A stretch of DNA of 13,161 bases from an uncultured Prochlorococcus sp. GTDB lineage: Bacteria > Cyanobacteriota > Cyanobacteriia > PCC-6307 > Cyanobiaceae. The position numbers and the translations under genes were made by a program. Positions 5,863 to 12,644 of the stretch are shown piece after piece. Location of the stretch: NCBI GenBank assembly GCA_902572675.1, contig CACGGY010000026.1, forward strand, positions 1-13,161. Direction: 5' to 3'. How positions within the stretch are numbered: the first letter of the stretch is position 1; each line of letters begins with the position of its first letter. A model generated the notes under the pieces. The model was given only the letters and a program-made list of their open reading frames with translations. It had not been told where the DNA came from and ran no database searches.

Positions 5863-6515
5863 ATTTTGATATCAAGTTTGATTTTCAAAGAAGAGATAGG
5901 CTTGGACTTATTGAGGCTATTTGGGGGCAAGATAAGAGTATCGACCAATTAGAAAGAATATCTGAAAATGTATTAAGTAAAAATGAGATTGTTTTCATTA
6001 CTAGGATTAATAGTGAAAAGGCTAATTATCTTTTAGATTTGTATGATGATGCACGATTCTATGAAGAAGCAAATTGCCTAACAATTGGGAAAAATCTGAA
6101 TAAAATAGATACGAATAAAAAAGTTGCTATAATTTCAGGCGGTTCAAGCGATTTAGCCGTAACACTTGAAGCCCAATTAGCACTTGAAATTTATGGAGTG
6201 AATTGTCAATCTTTTATAGATGTTGGAGTAGCTGGACTTCATCGATTGATGAGTCAGTTAGAAGAAATTAATAAATATGATGTATTAATAGTTTGTGCTG
6301 GAATGGAAGGAGCTTTAGCTACGGTTGTGGGTGGATTATTGGCACAACCGATAATCGCAGTACCTGTTTCAGTCGGATACGGCGTTAGCAAGGATGGAGA
6401 AACTGCTTTAAATAGTATGTTGTCGAGTTGTTCTCCAGGCATTGCAGTTATGAATATAGATAATGGTTACGGAGCGGCAATGGCGGCTCTCAGAATTATT
6501 AAAAGTATTTCCTAA
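5859..6515 (+). CDS. larB: LarB-type PurE-related carboxylase
   Basis: A 218-residue protein of the LarB (PurE/NCAIR-mutase-related) family. In the characterised Lactobacillus pathway LarB carboxylates and hydrolyses nicotinic acid adenine dinucleotide, the first step of nickel-pincer nucleotide cofactor synthesis. Visible hallmarks are KKVAIISGGSSDLAVTLEA (87-105), DVGVAGLHRL (121-130), VCAGMEGALATVVGGL (145-160), IAVPVSVGYG (166-175) and SSCSPGIAVMNIDNGYGA (189-206). Cys191, 27 residues from the end, sits where the reactive Cys of the studied enzyme is expected. The N-terminal domain (about 1-80) contains the divergent DFQRRDRLGLIEAIWG motif. It overlaps the preceding gene by ATGA. No larA, larC or larE is in view, so the end product in this organism is open. 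Confidence 0.88.
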   Translation: MNFDIKFDFQRRDRLGLIEAIWGQDKSIDQLERISENVLSKNEIVFITRINSEKANYLLDLYDDARFYEEANCLTIGKNLNKIDTNKKVAIISGGSSDLAVTLEAQLALEIYGVNCQSFIDVGVAGLHRLMSQLEEINKYDVLIVCAGMEGALATVVGGLLAQPIIAVPVSVGYGVSKDGETALNSMLSSCSPGIAVMNIDNGYGAAMAALRIIKSIS

Positions 6516-6519
6516 ATAA

Positions 6520-6651
6520 TTACTTTTTTTCTATTTCTAATAGGTTTTCTATCCATAAATTAAGTTGTTTTGGTAGCATCCCTTCTTCCCTCATTTTAAG
6601 TGCTTTCATCACGACTTCTGTATTTACCCACTCTGGAAATCTTTTTGGCAT
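6520..6651 (-). CDS. Small hypothetical protein, 43 residues
   Basis: A short reverse-strand frame with ATG at 6651 and TAA at 6520-6522, four bases from the converging larB stop. The product begins MPKRFPEWVNTEVVMKALKM and ends LWIENLLEIEKK. The composition is protein-like: amphipathic helix patterns, two Trp, a balanced set of Lys/Glu and little of the Ile/Asn/Lys excess seen in random AT-rich frames. No family is recognised. The neat fit against the larB stop and the absence of any competing gene support it. Confidence 0.6.
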   Translation of the reverse strand: MPKRFPEWVNTEVVMKALKMREEGMLPKQLNLWIENLLEIEKK

Positions 6652-6718
6652 CTATTTTTGGATTCAGTAATTTTAATTTGGTACAAATTTTTATAAAAAC
6701 AAGATCTAAGTAACAAAT

Positions 6719-6886
6719 TTAATCTTTTAGGTTTGATTTTGTACCTAATCTAGAAAGCTCAGAAGATGTATGTTCATTTTCTACATTTTTTAATCTTTCA
6801 ATTAACTCAGAAAGATCTTTGTGTGCTAACTCCCCATTTTGCTCCCATTTTAAGGATCTTGAGTTACTGTCAATTTTTTCTTTCAT
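6719..6886 (-). CDS. Small hypothetical protein, 55 residues
   Basis: Reverse-strand frame with ATG at 6886 and TAA at 6719-6721. The product begins MKEKIDSNSRSLKWEQNGEL and continues with a strongly predicted helix HKDLSELIERLKNVENEH, then SSELSRLG. It is acidic/basic balanced and soluble, and a coiled-coil-like heptad pattern is possible around DLSELIERLKNV. No family is recognised. It lies 67 bases upstream of the 43-residue gene and 113 bases downstream of thiS on the same strand, so all may share a transcript. Confidence 0.6.
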   Translation of the reverse strand: MKEKIDSNSRSLKWEQNGELAHKDLSELIERLKNVENEHTSSELSRLGTKSNLKD

Positions 6887-6999
6887 TGTTTCAGTGAAGT
6901 AATAAAAATATAAAACGAAAACAGGAAAAATTTGGTTAATGTTTCAAGGCTAAACTTAAAAAAATATGAAGATTTTTAATATACGGAAATTTTTATCTT

Positions 7000-7209
7000 T
7001 TAACCACCGCCAACTATTGAAACTATTTCTAAATTATCTCCATCTTTAAGTGTTACTTTTTCCCAATTTATGGAATTAATAATTAAATTATTTAATTCTA
7101 CGACAATTGTGTTGGGTTTATATCCCATTAAGTTTAAAGCTCTAGATAGTAAAGCATTTTCTTGATCAAGTTCTATTTTTTTTTCTTCTCCATTTACTTT
7201 AATTTTCAT
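7000..7209 (-). CDS. thiS: Sulfur carrier protein ThiS
   Basis: A 69-residue ubiquitin-like protein beginning MKIKVNGEEKKIELD and ending VSIVGGG; the C-terminal Gly-Gly is the site that is adenylated and converted to thiocarboxylate for thiazole synthesis with ThiG. Length and the hydrophobic pattern (NTIVVELNNLII, LKDGDNLEIVSIV) match ThiS. Its ATG at 7209 overlaps the end of thiE by 11 bases, so translation is probably coupled. The activating (ThiF/MoeB-type) and thiazole synthase genes are not in the window. Confidence 0.93.
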   Translation of the reverse strand: MKIKVNGEEKKIELDQENALLSRALNLMGYKPNTIVVELNNLIINSINWEKVTLKDGDNLEIVSIVGGG

Positions 7210-8254
7210 GTGACAACTCTTTTAAAATCATAATAGCGTCTTCTTTAGGATGTTCAGAATTCATTAATTGCGAAACTATGGCAACTTTTTTAAACCCATT
7301 GCTTTTTAAATGTGAAATATTATTTGACTTAATTCCTCCAATAGCAAACCAAGGAATATCTATATCTTTTGTTAATGTTTTGATCTTTTCAATACCTATT
7401 GGTTTTTTGTTCATTTTTGTTGCCGTTTCAAATACTGGTCCTATTCCTATGTAATCACAACCCCCTTTAAGGGCATTAGAAATATCATTTTCATTATTTG
7501 CGCTTATACCAATAATTTTTGAATATCCTAATAATTTTCTTGCGGTTTTTAAGTTTAAATCATCTTGTCCAAGATGAATTCCATCCGCATTAGAAGCAAG
7601 AGCTATATCAATTCTGTCGTTAATTATGAACAAAGAATTATATTTTTTGCAAAGATTTTTGATCTTAATTGCTTCTAGAAGATTATCTTTATCAGTTCCT
7701 GTTTTAAATCTATGTTGAATGATTCTTACTCCTGCAATTAAAATCTCTTCTATTATTTCAAATAAATTTTCCTTTTGATCTGTGATTACATATAAGTGAT
7801 TTTCTTTTAATATTTCCTCAGAATTCCTACGCGTGCTTAAGTTTAATAAGTCGATTTCTATAGTATAAATTTCATATCTAATTTCCGAAGCAATTTTTGA
7901 AAGTTCATGATTATGCAGCCTTGAGAATTCTTCTATAACTCTTAATGCTTCTTGAACTCTGCCTGAATTAGAACTAATAATTTGCTCAGAGGTATTTCTG
8001 TTGAGTTGCTCTTGATGGGTCAAACCTTTGCATTTGTCCTCAATATAATTTCTAGATTGTTTATAAACTTCTAGATGATTTTTCCCTAAAATTTGTCTTA
8101 AATTTTTAATCCTTTCAACATATTTTCCTTTGCCTAGACCAAATCTAGCCCAATCCTCAAGTACTCGTAATCCCTCTCTAGCTCTGTCAAGATTAGCGTC
8201 AATAATTTGGTAAATTCTTAAATCTTCAACGTTTGTAGTATTGGAATCCAGCAT
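7199..8254 (-). CDS. thiE: Thiamine-phosphate synthase with N-terminal cyanobacterial extension
   Basis: ThiE joins HMP-pyrophosphate and thiazole phosphate into thiamine phosphate. I take ATG 8254 (351 residues, MLDSNTTNVEDLRIYQIIDA) because it leaves 7 bases after the ribF stop; the in-frame ATG at 8296 would overlap ribF by 35 bases and add an unconserved-looking lead. Residues about 11-140 are the helical extension (IIDANLDRAREGLRVLEDWARFGL), corresponding to the ThiD2-like domain fused to ThiE in cyanobacteria. Whether it acts as an HMP-P kinase here is not shown. The TIM-barrel part (152-345) has IIQHRFKTG (178-186, diphosphate and Mg binding), NDRIDIALASNADGIHLGQDD (212-232), GIGPVFETATK (270-280) and FAIGGI (303-308). 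It lies between ribF and thiS. Confidence 0.92.
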   Translation of the reverse strand: MLDSNTTNVEDLRIYQIIDANLDRAREGLRVLEDWARFGLGKGKYVERIKNLRQILGKNHLEVYKQSRNYIEDKCKGLTHQEQLNRNTSEQIISSNSGRVQEALRVIEEFSRLHNHELSKIASEIRYEIYTIEIDLLNLSTRRNSEEILKENHLYVITDQKENLFEIIEEILIAGVRIIQHRFKTGTDKDNLLEAIKIKNLCKKYNSLFIINDRIDIALASNADGIHLGQDDLNLKTARKLLGYSKIIGISANNENDISNALKGGCDYIGIGPVFETATKMNKKPIGIEKIKTLTKDIDIPWFAIGGIKSNNISHLKSNGFKKVAIVSQLMNSEHPKEDAIMILKELSHEN

Positions 8255-8261
8255 TAGTAAC

Positions 8262-9185
8262 TTATTTTTTGTTGTTTTTAAAAATCCGTAGAGCATTATC
8301 TCTATCTTTTTTAATTTGATAAGAAAGTTGATCTATATTCTTGAACTGGATCTGAGATCTCAGCTTTTCAATTGGTTCTACAGATAGATTTAGACCATAT
8401 AGATCGATATCTTTATTAATTAAATGAACTTCAACGGCAGATGGCAATAAAGGATTTATTGTTGGTTGAGAGCCAAGATTCATAATAGACTCAATTGTTT
8501 GGTTGGAATTTTCTATAGTCGTCCAAGCTGCATAGACTCCTTCTCCAGGTAAAAATTTTCTACCATCTATTTCAAGATTTGCTGTAGGCCATCCTATACT
8601 TTTACCAATTCCTTTACCTTTAACAACCTTTCCATTAAAACTATAAGGCCTATTAAGGATTGAGAAAGCATTTTTTAGATCACTTTTCTCTAATAAATCT
8701 CTAATTCTGCTGCTGCTGATTCTTCCTTCTTTGTCTTCTAAAATTGGAGTAATTTTTAGTTTTATGTCCGTATCTTTAATAGTATTTTTTATAGTATTTA
8801 TGTTTCCACTTCTTCTAAATCCGAATTTAAAATTAGCACCTACAGAAATATTTTTTGCTTGTAATTGATTTATCAAAATATCTTTTACAAATCTTTCTGC
8901 ACTTAATTTGGATAATTCCTTATCAAAAGGAATCAGAACTAATTGTTCAATCCCGAGATCCTCAAGAATAGGAAGTTTTTCATAAGGGAGATCAAGTCTA
9001 AGACGCGTCTCATTGTATAGAACTTCTCTGGGATGAGGCCAGAAGCTTGCAATTGTTGGGGTATATTGATTTTCTTCAACTACACTTTTTATTAATTTTC
9101 TGTGGCCAGCATGAAGGCCATCAAAACTTCCAATAGCTATTGAGGTAGGATTCTTTACTTCAGATGGCGATATTAAAGAGATCAA
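8262..9185 (-). CDS. ribF: Bifunctional riboflavin kinase / FAD synthetase
   Basis: RibF phosphorylates riboflavin to FMN and adenylates FMN to FAD. The 307-residue protein has the usual two-domain plan. The N-terminal nucleotidyltransferase shows IAIGSFDGLHAGHRKLI (17-32), FWPHPREVL (48-56), VGANFKFGFRRSG (115-127) and ISSSRIRDLL (156-165). The C-terminal kinase shows FNGKVVKGKGIGKSIGWPTA (183-202), then GVYAAW (216-221), LGSQPTINP and VEVHLI (251-256, with the catalytic acidic residue). It is the first gene of a reverse-strand cluster with thiE and thiS, linking flavin and thiamine cofactors. No FMN or TPP riboswitch is seen in the 68-base gap upstream. It diverges from the DUF3611 gene. 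Confidence 0.95.
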   Translation of the reverse strand: MISLISPSEVKNPTSIAIGSFDGLHAGHRKLIKSVVEENQYTPTIASFWPHPREVLYNETRLRLDLPYEKLPILEDLGIEQLVLIPFDKELSKLSAERFVKDILINQLQAKNISVGANFKFGFRRSGNINTIKNTIKDTDIKLKITPILEDKEGRISSSRIRDLLEKSDLKNAFSILNRPYSFNGKVVKGKGIGKSIGWPTANLEIDGRKFLPGEGVYAAWTTIENSNQTIESIMNLGSQPTINPLLPSAVEVHLINKDIDLYGLNLSVEPIEKLRSQIQFKNIDQLSYQIKKDRDNALRIFKNNKK

Positions 9186-9209
9186 AAGATTACGTGCAAT
9201 TTTATGATT

Positions 9210-9237
9210 TTGATGGCAAATTTGAATAGATTATAGT
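9210..9237 (+). promoter_or_regulatory. Candidate sigma-70-type promoter for the DUF3611 gene
   Basis: TTGATG (9210-9215) and TATAGT (9232-9237) are separated by 16 bases, in the 68-base gap between divergent genes and about 17 bases before the ATG. It matches the consensus at 4 and 5 of 6 positions. In DNA this AT-rich the match could be chance; it would imply a very short leader. Confidence 0.35.
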
Positions 9238-9253
9238 TTATTCAATCAAATGA

Positions 9254-9787
9254 ATGTCTGACAAAATTGATTTTCAGTCCCTTTCATTTGGAATGCGACG
9301 CATTGGATGGATACGCTTTTGGGTTCAATCCATTTTAGGTGTTGTTGTTGCAGCTGTTTTGCTTTTTTCAAATGTTGTAAATAATAGCGAAGGGCAGCTT
9401 GGCTTAGCGCCTGGTCTATCACTTACAACAATATCCTTGATTTTACTACTTTTTAGCCTTTGGCAAGGTTGGTTAATAGTTAGAACAGGAAGAGCAATCG
9501 CGAGCAATGCAAGACCTTCAAGAGGACAAACAAGTAAATTATTAAAAAGAGGACTAATTGTTGATTTATTAGGAATTTTGTTTGGATTAATTGGATATCA
9601 AGCTCTTATGGGCGCCCTATTTATACAAGCATCCTCTCAGACGACTGGACAATTAATTACAGCGACATCTGATATTCCAATTACTGGACTTGAAATATTA
9701 TCAGTTCTGAGTAACACACAAGTTATTGCGGCTCATTTTTTTGGACTTTGCTTTTCTTTATGGCTTTTAAGAAGGATTTACAAATGA
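9254..9787 (+). CDS. DUF3611 family membrane protein (PIC1/Tic21-like)
   Basis: A 177-residue membrane protein with four hydrophobic segments (about 20-41, 55-77, 99-125, 154-173). A soluble N-terminus, MSDKIDFQSLSFGMRRIGWI, and a basic loop, RTGRAIASNARPSRGQTSKLLKRG, precede segment three. These match the cyanobacterial/plastid DUF3611 family, which I recall as including the chloroplast protein PIC1/Tic21, proposed in iron transport or protein import; the bacterial role is not settled. WQGWLIVRTGRAI and the LSNTQVIAAHFFGL segment look like the conserved core. An ATG at 9250 is out of frame and is ignored. The 3' end overlaps surE tail to tail by 21 bases, so transcription of each gene runs into the other. 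Confidence 0.82.
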   Translation: MSDKIDFQSLSFGMRRIGWIRFWVQSILGVVVAAVLLFSNVVNNSEGQLGLAPGLSLTTISLILLLFSLWQGWLIVRTGRAIASNARPSRGQTSKLLKRGLIVDLLGILFGLIGYQALMGALFIQASSQTTGQLITATSDIPITGLEILSVLSNTQVIAAHFFGLCFSLWLLRRIYK

Positions 9788-10576
9788 ATTATTAATTTTA
9801 GGTAAGTCTTCTATATTACCCCTCCAAAATAAATCTGGTTCTACAGGTGTAAGCGATATTTTATTATCTTGAATTTGAGATACATCACTAGGCCAATTTT
9901 TAGGACCATAACCTTTTGATTTAAGATCTAAAACCACCTCGCCAGCTAACCAATAATAATCATCACCCCTCGGATCTTCTCTTTTGGAAAATTGATTTTT
10001 ATATTTTCTTACTGATAATCTTGTCCAGGATAATTCTTTTATTTTGCTTTTCTCGCAAGGGGGGATATTCAAATTTAATAGAAGTGAAGCTGGCCAACTA
10101 TCCTTCATTGCTTGTTCGGCAACATTCATCGCAATCTCCCCAGCAAATTCAAAATTTTTCCATTTAAAACTTGCAACACTTATTGCCATAGAGGGAACAT
10201 TTTCTAAAGTCCCCTCCATCGCTGCTGCAACAGTTCCTGAACAAAAGATGTCCGTCCCTAAATTTGGGCCGTGATTTATTCCAGATAGAACAAGATCAGG
10301 TTTATTATCCAAAAGTTCAGAAAGTGCCAATTTGACACAATCAGCAGGAGTGCCCGAACATCCCCAAGCTTTGATACCTTCCCCAAATAATTCGTCAGCT
10401 CTTTCAACTCTTAATGGAGATTGCAAGGTAAGACCATGCCCAGTGGCTGATCTTTCTTGGTCAGGGCATACCACGGTTACCCCATGGCCTCTTTTTTTTG
10501 CTGATTTTGCTAAAGCTCTTATTCCCTCCGCAAAAACACCATCATCATTACTTATTAATATATTTAATGGTTCCAT
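9767..10576 (-). CDS. surE: 5'/3'-nucleotidase SurE
   Basis: SurE is a metal-dependent nucleoside monophosphatase that also acts on short polyphosphate or oligonucleotides in some bacteria. The 269-residue protein starts MEPLNILISNDDGVFAEGIR, with metal ligands Asp11 and Asp12. It continues with CPDQERSATGHGLTL (37-51, Ser43), WGCSGTPADCVKLAL (71-85), LSGINHGPNLGTDIFCSGTV (97-116, Asn101) and AAAMEGT. The C-terminal third carries LLLNLNIPP and the swapped-arm region. The ATG at 10576 gives the family's normal length. It diverges from pheS, with 68 bases between the start codons, and its stop lies inside the end of the DUF3611 gene. Confidence 0.95.
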   Translation of the reverse strand: MEPLNILISNDDGVFAEGIRALAKSAKKRGHGVTVVCPDQERSATGHGLTLQSPLRVERADELFGEGIKAWGCSGTPADCVKLALSELLDNKPDLVLSGINHGPNLGTDIFCSGTVAAAMEGTLENVPSMAISVASFKWKNFEFAGEIAMNVAEQAMKDSWPASLLLNLNIPPCEKSKIKELSWTRLSVRKYKNQFSKREDPRGDDYYWLAGEVVLDLKSKGYGPKNWPSDVSQIQDNKISLTPVEPDLFWRGNIEDLPKINNSFVNPS

Positions 10577-10644
10577 TTATCAATAAATTTTATTTATGGT
10601 CGATATTTAAGTAAAATAAATCAATACTTATTTTTACTATATCA

Positions 10645-11652
10645 GTGAGTGAAATTGAATCATTAAGTCAAATTGAGGAAAAACTAAATAATCTTTCTCT
10701 AACTGCAAAAAATAATATCGATAATACTAATACTCAAGAAGAACTGGATCGATTGAGAGTTTCCCTTTTTGGGAAAAAAGGTGATTTGTCAATTATTTTG
10801 AAAACGATGGGTAAATTATCTACTACTGAAAGACCAATTGTTGGTCAAAAGGCAAATTTAGTAAAGATAAATTTGCAAAACCTAATAACTGAAAAAAAAA
10901 ATAAACTTACTAGTAAAGCCTTAGATCAAAAGATTAAAAACGAAAAGATTGATGTAACTATTCCTTCAATTGGAACCCCCCCTGGAAGTAAACATCCCTT
11001 AATTTCAACACAAGATGAGATCATTGATATTTTTTGTGGCTTAGGATATTCAGTTGAGAGTGGACCTGAAATAGAAACTGATTTTTATAATTTTGAATCT
11101 CTCAATATACCCAAAAATCATCCTGCGAGAGATATGCAAGATACTTTTTACTTAGATGAAAATAGACTCTTGAGGACCCATACTTCTCCTGTTCAGATAA
11201 GATACATGGAAAATAATCCACCCCCAGTAAGAATCATTGCTCCTGGGAGAGTATATAGAAGAGATGCTGTAGATGCTACTCACTCTCCAGTGTTCAATCA
11301 GGTTGAGGTCTTATGTATTGATCAAGATATTAATTTTAGTCATTTAAGAGGCACAGTTCTTACCTTCTTAAAGACTTTTTTTGGAGATATTCCTGTGAGA
11401 TTTAGAGCAAGCTATTTTCCTTTCACTGAACCGTCAGCAGAAGTAGATGTGCAATGGAAAGGTAAATGGTTAGAGGTAATGGGCTGCGGAATGGTAGATC
11501 CGAATGTCTTAGAAAAATTAGGAATAGATTCTGAAAAATGGACTGGATTTGCAGCTGGATTAGGAGTTGAGAGATTTTGTATGGTTAGACATCAGATTGA
11601 TGATATTAGAAAATTTTACACAAATGATCTTAGATTCTTAGAGCAATTCTAA
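10645..11652 (+). CDS. pheS: Phenylalanine--tRNA ligase alpha subunit
   Basis: PheS is the catalytic subunit of the heterotetrameric PheRS, which charges tRNA-Phe. The protein is 335 residues from a GTG start (MSEIESLSQIEEKLNNL); no better start is apparent. Residues 1-95 form the coiled-coil tRNA-binding arm. The class II core follows: GLGYSVESGPEIETDFYNFE (132-151), PARDMQDTFYL (160-170), LLRTHTSPVQIRYM (175-188), APGRVYRRDAVDATHSPVFN (199-218; motif 2), PFTEPSAEVDV (259-269), LEVMGCGMVDP (276-286) and GFAAGLGVERFCMVRHQIDD (301-320; motif 3). The end, LRFLEQF, is standard. pheT is not adjacent, which is common in cyanobacteria. Only a weak 5-bp hairpin (11676-11688) follows. Confidence 0.96.
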   Translation: MSEIESLSQIEEKLNNLSLTAKNNIDNTNTQEELDRLRVSLFGKKGDLSIILKTMGKLSTTERPIVGQKANLVKINLQNLITEKKNKLTSKALDQKIKNEKIDVTIPSIGTPPGSKHPLISTQDEIIDIFCGLGYSVESGPEIETDFYNFESLNIPKNHPARDMQDTFYLDENRLLRTHTSPVQIRYMENNPPPVRIIAPGRVYRRDAVDATHSPVFNQVEVLCIDQDINFSHLRGTVLTFLKTFFGDIPVRFRASYFPFTEPSAEVDVQWKGKWLEVMGCGMVDPNVLEKLGIDSEKWTGFAAGLGVERFCMVRHQIDDIRKFYTNDLRFLEQF

Positions 11653-11722
11653 TCGAATTGAGTATTGAAATTATGATTGTCAAACAATTTAGTTTAAAAT
11701 AGCCTTAGTTTTATTTTTTTGA

Positions 11723-12631
11723 TTGGTACGTAAAGCAGGACTAATAGTTAATGATGGTAAAGAACTTGCTGTTCAAACTGCAACTTCTGTACAAAAAAAA
11801 TTGGAAAAATCCAATTTTGAAGTTGTAAGGGTAAGTAGTTCTGGGGGTATGGTTGGTTTTGCTAATCCTGACCAACATGTTCGCCCATTAGGATATTCAA
11901 ATTGTGTTCCTGAAGGTTTTGATTCATCAATTGAGTTTGCAATTGTTTTGGGTGGAGATGGAACAGTTCTTTCTGCCGCAAGGCAAACAGCACCTGCTAA
12001 AATTCCAATTCTTACAATAAATACTGGTCATTTAGGATTTCTCGCCGAAGCTTATTTATCTAACTTAGAGGAAGCTATTGATAAGATTATTACCGGGAAT
12101 TGGGATATTGAAGAAAGAACTTGTTTTATAATTAGTGTATTGAGGAATGATCAGAGGAGATGGGAGTCTCTCTGTCTCAATGAAATGGCTCTTCACAGAG
12201 AACCTCTTACAAGTATGTGTCATTTTGAGATTTCTATAGGGAGACATGCTCCTGTGGATATTTCGGCTGATGGGGTTATTTTATCTACTCCAACTGGATC
12301 TACTGCATATTCTCTGAGTGCTGGAGGACCGGTTATTACACCTGATTGCCCAGTGGTGCAGTTAACTCCAATCGCTCCTCATTCATTGGCATCAAGAGCA
12401 TTGGTTTTTAATGATTCAGAGCCAGTAACTGTTTTCCCCGCAACGCCTGAAAGGTTGGTAATGGTAGTTGATGGAAATGCTGGCTGTTATGTTTGGCCTG
12501 AAGATAGAGTCTTAATAAGAAAAAGTAAACATTCAGTAAAATTTATTAGACTTGAAGATCATGAATTTTTCCAAGTTTTAAGAAATAAACTAGGTTGGGG
12601 GTTGCCCCATGTGGCTAAACCTAACAAATAA
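11723..12631 (+). CDS. nadK: NAD kinase
   Basis: NadK phosphorylates NAD to NADP using ATP or polyphosphate. The start is decided by sequence: an in-frame TGA (11720-11722) directly precedes the TTG at 11723, and the next in-frame ATG is at residue 43, so TTG giving MVRKAGLIVNDGKELA is the only sensible choice. The 302-residue protein shows VLGGDGTVLSAAR (75-87, catalytic GGDG), INTGHLGFLAEA (99-110), LNEMALHRE (152-160) and SADGVILSTPTGSTAYSLSA (181-200), then GGPV and VVDGNAG. The length and the segment GYSNCVPEGFDSS fit a cyanobacterial group-I NadK; cyanobacteria often have two NAD kinases. It converges on the cobL gene with 13 bases between stops; only an AT-only hairpin (12626-12640) could act as terminator. 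Confidence 0.95.
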   Translation: MVRKAGLIVNDGKELAVQTATSVQKKLEKSNFEVVRVSSSGGMVGFANPDQHVRPLGYSNCVPEGFDSSIEFAIVLGGDGTVLSAARQTAPAKIPILTINTGHLGFLAEAYLSNLEEAIDKIITGNWDIEERTCFIISVLRNDQRRWESLCLNEMALHREPLTSMCHFEISIGRHAPVDISADGVILSTPTGSTAYSLSAGGPVITPDCPVVQLTPIAPHSLASRALVFNDSEPVTVFPATPERLVMVVDGNAGCYVWPEDRVLIRKSKHSVKFIRLEDHEFFQVLRNKLGWGLPHVAKPNK

Positions 12632-12644
12632 CAATTATTTAAGT

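Noticed and set aside
8255..8296. Upstream start for thiE at 8296
   Set aside because: It would overlap ribF by 35 bases and add 14 residues with no family support; ATG 8254 fits the gap after the ribF stop.
8352..8363. Perfect 12-base palindrome CTGAGATCTCAG
   Set aside because: It lies inside the ribF coding region and encodes ordinary residues (LRSQ). The CTGAGA resembles a TPP riboswitch core piece, but no aptamer arms surround it and its position is wrong.
9186..9253. FMN or TPP riboswitch upstream of the ribF-thiE-thiS cluster
   Set aside because: The gap is only 68 bases and AT-rich; no conserved aptamer sequences were found in it.
9497..9508. GC-rich hexamer TCGCGA in GCAATCGCGAGC, near-match to the cyanobacterial HIP1 octamer
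   Set aside because: It is not GCGATCGC, it is a single occurrence, and it lies inside the DUF3611 coding frame.
10044..10586. Two forward open frames (76 and 84 codons) opposite surE
   Set aside because: They are antisense to all the SurE motifs, with no independent family resemblance.
11676..11688. Hairpin ATTGT-caa-ACAAT after pheS as terminator
   Set aside because: The 5-bp AT-rich stem is weak and is not directly followed by a T-run; pheS may simply read through into nadK.
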